Below, one piece after another: positions 6,869 to 11,927 of a DNA stretch of 11,927 nucleotides. Under the pieces are notes generated by a model, which worked only from the letters and a program-made list of their open reading frames with translations, searched no databases and had not been told where the DNA came from. Made by a program: the position numbers and the translations under genes. Position 1 is the stretch's first letter; each line of letters opens with the position of its first letter. Source of the DNA: an uncultured delta proteobacterium (GTDB lineage: Bacteria; Myxococcota_A; Polyangia; Polyangiales; Polyangiaceae); the NCBI GenBank assembly GCA_903893335.1, contig CAITLX010000897.1, positions 1-11,927 on the forward strand. The letters run 5' to 3'.

Positions 6869-7729
6869 ATGCCGATTCGCCCCGGGGCGCTTCTCGCTGT
6901 CGCGGCGCTCGCCTCGACCACCGTGGCGCGCGCGGACGACGCGCCGCCCGAGCCGCCCGCGCGCAAGCTCACCTGGCACGCGGGCGCCGAGAGCGCGACG
7001 CCCCCCTCCGACGCGCCCGCGCCGAGGCAGTTCCAGCAGGAGCGCCCCTTCGTCCACCTGATGGACCCGACCACGCCCGCAGCCGGGCAGGTCGGCGTCG
7101 AGTACGAGGTCGGCGCAGCGAGTGGCGGCGCGAACCGCTCGCTTCCGACCTCGGTGGTCGCGCCGGGCGTCGCGCACGGCTTCGGCGCGTCGGTGGGCGC
7201 CACCGACCGCGTCGCGCCCTTCTTCCTGATGCGCTCGCTGCAAGCGCCCGGCGAGGCATCGACGGGCCCCTGGTCGGGCGTCGCCGGCGTGCGCTGGGCC
7301 GTCGTGCCGGCCACCGCGGCGGGCTTCCGCCTCACGCTCGCCGGCGCAGCGATGCGCGATTTCGCAGCCGGCGCGGGGGTGTTCGCGCGCGCCGCGGCCA
7401 GCTGGGATCTGGGGCGCGTGCGCCTCGCGGCCAACGTGCACGGCGAGCGCGTGTTCCAGAGCGCGCGCGACGGGGTCGACGTGCTCGTCATGGGAGGCGT
7501 CTCGTACCGCACGCTCGACGTGCTGCGCGTGGGCGTCGAGTGGGTCGGCCAGGACGTCGAGGAGTCGCTCGCGTCGGGCGCCGAAGGAGGCGCGCGCCAC
7601 TACGCCGGCCCGACCCTCGCGCTCGACCTGTGGCAAGGCCGCGCTCAGCTCGTCGGGGGCCCCGCGTTCGGCCTCACGCAGCAGACGCCCGGCCTGCTCG
7701 GCAAGCTCGCGCTCGTCGCGAGCTTCTGA
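6869..7729 (+). CDS. Exported barrel-like protein preceding the TonB-dependent receptor
   Basis: The 286-residue product has a signal peptide cut after VARA (residue 22), before DD. A Pro/Ala-rich linker leads to PFVHLMDPTTPAAGQVGVEYEVG, then repeated amphipathic strands such as GVRWAVVPATAAGFRLTLAG and LRVGVEWVGQDVEE, ending in the aromatic residue of LALVASF. A terminal Phe is typical of outer-membrane barrels. It has no cysteine. The start codon lacks a clear ribosome binding site and may be read from a leaderless message. The stop lies 12 bases before the receptor gene on the same strand, so the two form an operon. It may help the receptor as an outer-membrane partner or sense its substrate. 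The family is unrecognised. Confidence 0.75.
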   Translation: MPIRPGALLAVAALASTTVARADDAPPEPPARKLTWHAGAESATPPSDAPAPRQFQQERPFVHLMDPTTPAAGQVGVEYEVGAASGGANRSLPTSVVAPGVAHGFGASVGATDRVAPFFLMRSLQAPGEASTGPWSGVAGVRWAVVPATAAGFRLTLAGAAMRDFAAGAGVFARAAASWDLGRVRLAANVHGERVFQSARDGVDVLVMGGVSYRTLDVLRVGVEWVGQDVEESLASGAEGGARHYAGPTLALDLWQGRAQLVGGPAFGLTQQTPGLLGKLALVASF

Positions 7730-7741
7730 GCTCTGGCGCGC

Positions 7742-9865
7742 GTGAAGCGGCTCGGCTTCGCGCTCGCGTGCGTCGCGCTCGCTCGCTCCGCCGCCGCCGA
7801 TCCGCTGCCGCCCCCCTTCGCCTCTCCCGAGCCCGCACCGGGCGACGGCGACGACTCGCCGCACGAGCACGACGCCGCGCCCGCGACGGTCGAGATCCAC
7901 CACGACCGCCCCGACGCCGACACGGCCTCGCGCCTCACGCTCGGTCGCCGCGAGCTCGAGCTTCGCCCGCGCGCGCGCCCGGCCGACCTCGTCGAGGCGG
8001 TGCCCGGCCTGTTCGCCGTGCAGCACGCGGGTGGCGGCAAGGCCAACCAGTATTTTCTTCGCGGCTTCGACGCCGACCACGGCACCGACGTCGCGTTCCT
8101 CGTCGACGGCGTGCCGGTCAACCTGCCGAGCCACGCGCACGGCCAGGGCTTCGCCGACTTGCACTTCCTCATCCCCGAGCTCGTCGTCGGGCTCGACGCG
8201 ACCAAGGGGACGTTCGACGCGCGCCACGGCGATTTCGCGACGGCGGGCACGGTCGAGCTGCACCTCGCCGAGCGCTTCGAGGAGAGCCTCGCGCAGGCCT
8301 CGGTCGGCCAGTACGGCGTGCGCCGCGCGCTCGTCGTCGCGTCGCCCGACCTCGGCGACGCGTGGCGCGCTGTGGTCGCGGCCGAGGGGTTCCGCGACGA
8401 CGGCCCCTTCGCCAACGCCGAGCGCCTCGAGCGCTACAACGTCTTCGCGCGCGCCACGCGCGACGTGGGCGACGCGGGCAAGGTCTCGATGACGTGGATG
8501 TCGTACGGCTCCACGTGGAACGGCTCGGGGCAGCTCCCCGCGCGCGCCGTGTGCGGCGATGGGGAGGCGGGCAACCCCGCTCCGGCCACCTACGGCCAGA
8601 GCTGCATCGATCGCTTCGGCCACGTCGATCCGAGCGAGGGGGGCGCGACGCAGCGCCACCAGGTGTCGCTCGCGTACGACGCGCACAGCGAGCGCGCCGA
8701 TCTGCACGCTCTCGTCTACGCGCTGCAGCACCGCTTCACGCTCTACTCCAACTTCACCTTCAACGCCGACGACCCGGCGCGCGGCGACGAGATCGAGCAG
8801 GTGGACGACCGCACCGTGCTCGGCGGCGATTTTCGCGTGCGCCGGCACTGGCACTGGGGCGACGCGAAGCTCACCTCGACGCTCGGCGCGCAGGTGCGCA
8901 GCGACGCCATCGACGGCGCGCTCTGGCACGACCGCCTGCGCCAGCGCCTCGAGGCGCGCAACGCGGCGCACGTCGGCGAGTCGAGCCTCGCCGCGTACGC
9001 CGAGGGGGACGCGCGCCTGACGCGCTTCGTGCGCCTCGTCGCGGGCGTGCGCGCGCAGCGCATGGACGTGAGCGTCGACGATCGCCTGGGCTCCGGCGGC
9101 GGCGTGCACGGCGCGTCGAAGGTGCTGCCCAAGGCGAGCCTGGTGGTCTCGCCCGTCGCTTGGCTCGACCTCTTCGCCAGCGCGGGGCGCGGCTTTCACT
9201 CGAACGACGCGCGCGCCGCGGTGCTCGCGACCGCCGCCGCTCCGCTGCTCACCGCCGCCACGTCGTACGAGGCAGGCGTGCGCGCCGCGCCCGTCTCGGG
9301 GCTCACGGCGTCTGCGGCGGCGTTCCGCATCGACCTCGACTCCGAGCTCGTCTGGAGCGGCGACACGGGCACGACCTCGGCGGTCGGCGCGACGCGGCGC
9401 GAGGGGGTCGAGCTCGACGTGCGCTACCGCCTCGCGAGCTGGCTGTTCGCCGACGCCGACGCGACCTTCACGCGCGCGCGCTACCGCGAGAACGCGGGCA
9501 ACGGCGAGGCGGTCGCGCTCGCCCCCACGCGCACGCTCTCGGCAGGCGTCGGCGCGCGCCCCACGGTCGGCGCCTTCACGCCGTTCGGCGCGGTGCGCGT
9601 GAAGTCGATCGGCGAGCGGCCCGCGGTCGAGGACGGCTCGCTCACCGCGCAGGGCTTCACCGTCGTGGACGCGAACGTCGGGGTGCGATGGAAGGACGTC
9701 GAGGGCGCGCTCGACGTGCAGAACGTGCTCGATGCGCGCTGGCGCGAGGTGCAGTTCGCGAGCGACACCCGCCTGCCCTACGAGCCCGCCGCCGTGCGCG
9801 GCATCACCTTCTCGCCCGGCTGGCCCCGCACCGTCACCGCGCGCGCGACGTTCTACTTCCGCTGA
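7742..9865 (+). CDS. TonB-dependent outer-membrane receptor with His-rich N-terminus
   Basis: The 707-residue product has a signal peptide (about residues 1-19), then a His-rich stretch with HEHD (41-44) and EIHHD (51-55). The plug domain runs from about 62 to 175: LVEAVPGLFAVQHAGGGKAN, FLRGFDADHGTDVAFLVDGV, PVNLPSHAHGQGFADLHFLI and DFATAGTVEL are typical of receptor plugs. The remainder is a 22-strand-type barrel by length. One loop carries two cysteines (AVCGDG and QSCIDR) that could pair. The last residues are FYFR, so the usual terminal Phe is followed by one Arg. No clear TonB box is seen. The start is GTG. Such receptors import metal chelates, cobalamin, haem or glycans with energy from TonB; the His clusters hint at a metal, but the substrate cannot be read from sequence. 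It converges on the flavin transferase gene 40 bases away. Confidence 0.9.
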   Translation: MKRLGFALACVALARSAAADPLPPPFASPEPAPGDGDDSPHEHDAAPATVEIHHDRPDADTASRLTLGRRELELRPRARPADLVEAVPGLFAVQHAGGGKANQYFLRGFDADHGTDVAFLVDGVPVNLPSHAHGQGFADLHFLIPELVVGLDATKGTFDARHGDFATAGTVELHLAERFEESLAQASVGQYGVRRALVVASPDLGDAWRAVVAAEGFRDDGPFANAERLERYNVFARATRDVGDAGKVSMTWMSYGSTWNGSGQLPARAVCGDGEAGNPAPATYGQSCIDRFGHVDPSEGGATQRHQVSLAYDAHSERADLHALVYALQHRFTLYSNFTFNADDPARGDEIEQVDDRTVLGGDFRVRRHWHWGDAKLTSTLGAQVRSDAIDGALWHDRLRQRLEARNAAHVGESSLAAYAEGDARLTRFVRLVAGVRAQRMDVSVDDRLGSGGGVHGASKVLPKASLVVSPVAWLDLFASAGRGFHSNDARAAVLATAAAPLLTAATSYEAGVRAAPVSGLTASAAAFRIDLDSELVWSGDTGTTSAVGATRREGVELDVRYRLASWLFADADATFTRARYRENAGNGEAVALAPTRTLSAGVGARPTVGAFTPFGAVRVKSIGERPAVEDGSLTAQGFTVVDANVGVRWKDVEGALDVQNVLDARWREVQFASDTRLPYEPAAVRGITFSPGWPRTVTARATFYFR

Positions 9866-9905
9866 TCGACGCGCGACGCTCTGCTTTCGCTGACCGGCGG
9901 GCGGG

Positions 9906-11054
9906 TCAGAGGCCGTCGGTCGGCTGGCGCAGCACGACCGCCTTGCCCTCGAGCCGCTTCGAGACCCAGACGCGGTTGGCCGCGTCGACGATGACCGCGC
10001 CGCAGTCGTCGATCGACTCGACCAGCGCGAGCCCCTTGTCGGGGCCGAGGATGAAGACCGCGTCGTCGACCGCGTCGGCGGTGAGCGCGTCCTTCGCCCA
10101 GATCGTCACCGAGCGCGACGCGGTGGCGGGGTAGCCCGTGTGCGGATCGATGATGTGGTGGTAGCGGCGACCGCCGACGACGTACGAGCGCTCGTAGTCG
10201 CCCGCGGTCGAGAACGCGTGATCGCCGACGGGCAGCGACGCGAAGTACTCCCCCTCGGCGCCGCGCGGATCGCGGATGCCCACGCTCCACGGCACCCCCG
10301 GCGCCTTCTCGCCGTGCGTGTAGAGGTCGCCCCCCGCCTGCACGGCGAAGTCGGTCAGCCCGCGCTCGAGCAGCACGGCGGCGGCGCGATCGACGCCGTA
10401 GCCCTTCGCGATGCCGCCGAGCCCGACGCGCATTCCGCGAGCCTCGAGCTTCACGCTGCGGCTCGCGCCGTCCATGCGGAGCTTCGTCCAGTCCACGAGC
10501 GCGCGCGCCCGCGCCACCTCGCGCGCCGGGGGGGGGTGCGGGTCGCGATCCTGATCGAACCTCCAGACGCCGTGCATCGCCTCGAACGTCACGTCGAACG
10601 CGCCCCCCGACGCGCGGCTCGCCCAGAGGCTCGCCTCGAGCACGCGCCAGGTGTCGGGCGAGACGACCACGGCCGAGCGGCCCGCCGCGGCGTTGAGCCT
10701 CGAGATCTCGCTGTCGTCGCGCCAGGTCGTCATGAGCGACTCGACGCGCCGCAGCTCGGCCATCGCCGCCGCGAACGCGGCCTCGGCGCGCGCGTCGTCC
10801 ACCTCGGCGGGCACCGCCGCGGTCAGCGTCACGCGCGTCCCCATCGCGCGGTCCTCGTGGCTCCGTCGCCGGGGAGCCGCCTTCGTCGCCGTCGTCGCCG
10901 CCTCGGCGCTCGCGTCGGCGCGGGGCTCCGCCTGCGGCGTCGCCACCCCCGTCGGCGACGAGCGACCGCACGCGGCGACGAGCAGGACCGCCGCGAGCGC
11001 ACGCGCGCCGCCGAGCGCTCGGTCAGCGCGGGGCGAGCAGCGCGGCGATCGCAC
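9906..11054 (-). CDS. apbE: ApbE-type FAD:protein FMN transferase, lipoprotein
   Basis: The 382-residue product transfers FMN from FAD to Thr or Ser of exported proteins. Family blocks visible are MGTRVTL (71-77), MTTWRDDSEISRLN (108-121), GGAFDVTFEAM, GLGGIAKGYGVDRA (211-224), QAGGDLYTHG (239-248), YHHIIDPHTGYPA (298-310) and TADAVDDAVFILG. In characterised members the last block holds a magnesium-binding Asp followed four residues later by Thr; here they are Asp327 and Asp331. A signal with lipobox VAAC (Cys29) makes it a lipoprotein. The GTG start at 11054 is supported by GAGGGAG seven bases upstream, and lies inside the 3' end of the thioredoxin-like gene (32-base overlap), implying coupling. 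A nine-base C run lies in a variable Pro loop (about 173-177). No obvious flavin acceptor protein is encoded in the window. Confidence 0.93.
   Translation of the reverse strand: MRSPRCSPRADRALGGARALAAVLLVAACGRSSPTGVATPQAEPRADASAEAATTATKAAPRRRSHEDRAMGTRVTLTAAVPAEVDDARAEAAFAAAMAELRRVESLMTTWRDDSEISRLNAAAGRSAVVVSPDTWRVLEASLWASRASGGAFDVTFEAMHGVWRFDQDRDPHPPPAREVARARALVDWTKLRMDGASRSVKLEARGMRVGLGGIAKGYGVDRAAAVLLERGLTDFAVQAGGDLYTHGEKAPGVPWSVGIRDPRGAEGEYFASLPVGDHAFSTAGDYERSYVVGGRRYHHIIDPHTGYPATASRSVTIWAKDALTADAVDDAVFILGPDKGLALVESIDDCGAVIVDAANRVWVSKRLEGKAVVLRQPTDGL
10528..10536. repeat. Nine-base G/C homopolymer inside apbE
   Basis: Nine consecutive G on the plus strand (C in the coding sense) encode part of the HPPPA loop of the flavin transferase. 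A run this long is prone to slippage in replication and sequencing; a one-base change would truncate the enzyme before its catalytic blocks. The frame is intact here. Confidence 0.9.
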
Positions 11055-11640
11055 GATCGATCTCCCTCTCGTCGCCGGGCTCGAACCCCACCTGCACGTG
11101 GCGAATGACGCCGGACTCGTCGACGACGAAGGCGGCGGGCATCCCCCCGGGGTGGTAGGCCGTCGCGACGGCGTGCTCGGCGTCCCACGCGAGCGCGAAG
11201 CGCGCGCCGGTGCGCCGGGCGAACGACGCGATGGCGCTCGGGTCGTCGTCCTCGCAGAGCGCGGCGACGCGCAGCCTGTCGCCGTAGCGCTCGGCGAGTG
11301 CCTGGTAGTGCGGCATCGAGCGCTCGCAGGCCTCGCACCAGGTCGCCCAGAAATCGACCAGCGAGACGACGCCGGGCGTGCCGGGCACGCGCACCCGCCC
11401 CTCGGCACCTTGCACCGGGAGATCGAACGTCGGCGCTTGGCTCCCCACCGCGGCGCCCTTCGCCTCGGGGCTCCCCACCTCCGCGTGCGTCGGCCCGAGG
11501 CCCTCCACCTCCGCATGCATCGGCCCGAGGCTGCGCGCGCCGCACCCGCCGAGCCATGCAGAGACGCCCACCAGGCCAATGGCCCACCGAGCAACCGCCG
11601 GGGCCCCCGGTCGCGACACGCCTCGCGCCATCCGTGTCAT
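11023..11640 (-). CDS. ResA/TlpA-like thioredoxin-fold lipoprotein
   Basis: The 205-residue product has a signal ending in WLGGC (Cys33), a linker with a tandem ten-residue repeat, then a thioredoxin fold starting VGSQAPTFDLP. The active site is WATWCEACERSMP with Cys102 and Cys105, close to the CEPC of ResA, and the cis-Pro loop is GGMPAAFVVD (Pro168). Such proteins reduce disulfides outside the cytoplasm, for example in cytochrome c maturation, or act as general thiol oxidoreductases. The start is either ATG 11640 or ATG 11631, three codons later; neither has a well-placed ribosome binding site (GGGA is one base from the first and ten from the second). It is translated just ahead of apbE, which overlaps its 3' end, so the two enzymes are co-produced. 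Both should be anchored in the envelope. Confidence 0.88.
   Translation of the reverse strand: MTRMARGVSRPGAPAVARWAIGLVGVSAWLGGCGARSLGPMHAEVEGLGPTHAEVGSPEAKGAAVGSQAPTFDLPVQGAEGRVRVPGTPGVVSLVDFWATWCEACERSMPHYQALAERYGDRLRVAALCEDDDPSAIASFARRTGARFALAWDAEHAVATAYHPGGMPAAFVVDESGVIRHVQVGFEPGDEREIDRAIAALLAPR
11062..11068 (-). promoter_or_regulatory. Ribosome binding site of apbE inside the upstream gene
   Basis: GAGGGAG on the minus strand lies seven bases before the GTG at 11054-11052, within the last codons of the thioredoxin-like gene. It decides for the GTG start, since no ATG in this frame precedes the lipoprotein signal in a suitable place. Confidence 0.65.
11441..11530. repeat. 30-bp tandem repeat in the lipoprotein linker
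   Basis: Units 11471-11500 and 11501-11530 match at 26 of 30 positions. A third unit, 11441-11470, keeps the first nine bases (ctccccacc) in the same 30-base register but has otherwise diverged. In the protein this gives LGPMHAEVE, LGPTHAEVG and a degenerate third unit, between the lipidated Cys and the thioredoxin fold. The repeat is in frame, so unit loss or gain would change linker length without breaking the enzyme. Confidence 0.8.
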
Positions 11641-11757
11641 TTCCCACGAATTGTGAGGCGCGGCAACCTCGGGAGGGCGCAGACTGCGCACGTCGTTCGC
11701 GGCGACACGGCGCTCCACGCGGCCACCGCCGACGCCCCGAGCGCGCTCTCCCAGCCC
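11641..11757. promoter_or_regulatory. Divergent intergenic region, no clear sites
   Basis: These 117 bases lie between the thioredoxin-like gene and a divergent lipoprotein gene, so promoters for both are expected here. On the minus strand CACAAT near 11648-11653 weakly resembles a -10 box but has no -35 partner. Nothing else convincing is seen. Confidence 0.2.
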
Positions 11758-11927
11758 ATGGCTCGTCGCCTCTCGCCCTTCACCTGCGTCGCGCTCGCCG
11801 CGCTCGCCGCGTGCGCGTCGTGCACGTCGAGCGACGCAGGCGGCGACGGCGCAGCGAGCGTCGACGCGGCGCCGCCGTGCGCGCTCGCGATCGAGCTTGG
11901 CCCCCCCGGGCCGGAGGCGTTCACCCC
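11758..11927 (+). CDS. N-terminal part of a lipoprotein gene, cut by the window end
   Basis: From ATG 11758 an open frame runs to the window edge with no stop (56 full codons). It begins MARRLSPFTCVALAALAAC, a signal peptide with lipobox LAAC (Cys19; Cys22 is an alternative). A short Ser/Asp/Gly/Ala linker follows, then CALAIELGPPGPEAFTP. The last part resembles the opening strand of small exported myxobacterial proteins, but too little is present to name a family. No ribosome binding site is evident. It is divergent from the thioredoxin-like gene. A run of seven C at about 11901-11907 lies in the frame. Confidence 0.6.
   Translation, partial: MARRLSPFTCVALAALAACASCTSSDAGGDGAASVDAAPPCALAIELGPPGPEAFT

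Noticed and set aside
5939..9199. A 1086-codon open frame on the minus strand across the receptor operon
   Set aside because: Only its last 274 codons (from 6763) look like a protein with a signal peptide. The rest is Arg/Ala/Val-rich mirror sequence of the plus-strand receptor and barrel genes.
9891..9908. A small hairpin (TGACC...GGTCA) between the receptor and apbE stops, considered as a terminator
   Set aside because: The stem is only five pairs, has no T run on either side and includes the apbE stop codon, so it is likely chance.
6772..10134. A 1120-codon plus-strand open frame
   Set aside because: It lies in another frame of the barrel and receptor genes, is almost entirely Arg/Ala, and shows no domain.
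11637..11924. A 95-codon minus-strand frame at the right end
   Set aside because: It is antisense to the new lipoprotein gene, which has a proper signal peptide and lipobox, and its own sequence shows no feature.

Overview
The window is very GC-rich (about 70% or more by eye). Its codons end mostly in G or C, which produces long mirror reading frames on the wrong strand. Cys-rich lipoproteins with Asp/Ser/Ala/Gly linkers, a Gly-rich von Willebrand A (VWA) lipoprotein and the general gene style point to a myxobacterium (Myxococcota, probably Polyangiales). This is inference from style, not from a marker gene. There are twelve protein genes, packed tightly. I saw no RNA genes, insertion sequences, phage genes or CRISPR arrays.

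Left part (1-5003), cell-surface genes: a 516-residue Cys-rich repeat lipoprotein (minus) is divergent from a glycoside hydrolase family 5 lipoprotein of the endoglycoceramidase type (plus, 1693-3171). The hydrolase converges on a two-gene minus-strand unit of a VWA lipoprotein (3834-5003) followed by a small Cys-rich lipoprotein (3185-3796). A sigma-54-like sequence lies upstream of this pair.

Middle part (5140-9865), envelope genes: a minus-strand operon joined by TGATG and ATGA overlaps encodes an outer-membrane-barrel-like protein, a three-helix membrane protein and a four-helix membrane protein with paired histidines. Divergent from it is a plus-strand pair, a second barrel-like exported protein and a 707-residue TonB-dependent receptor with a His-rich N-terminus.

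Right part (9906-11927): a minus-strand pair encodes a ResA/TlpA-like thioredoxin lipoprotein and, overlapping it by 32 bases, an ApbE flavin transferase lipoprotein with an unusual Asp in its metal-site motif. A new plus-strand lipoprotein gene begins at 11758 and is cut by the window end.

How the genes may work together: seven of the twelve products are predicted lipoproteins and three more carry ordinary Sec signals, so nearly everything acts outside the cytoplasm. The best candidate for an undescribed system is 5140-11640: an outer-membrane receptor and barrels for uptake, inner-membrane proteins that might hold haem, and periplasmic flavin and thiol redox enzymes. A metal, haem or redox-cofactor role fits, but the substrate is unknown and the link between the three transcription units is inferred from proximity only.
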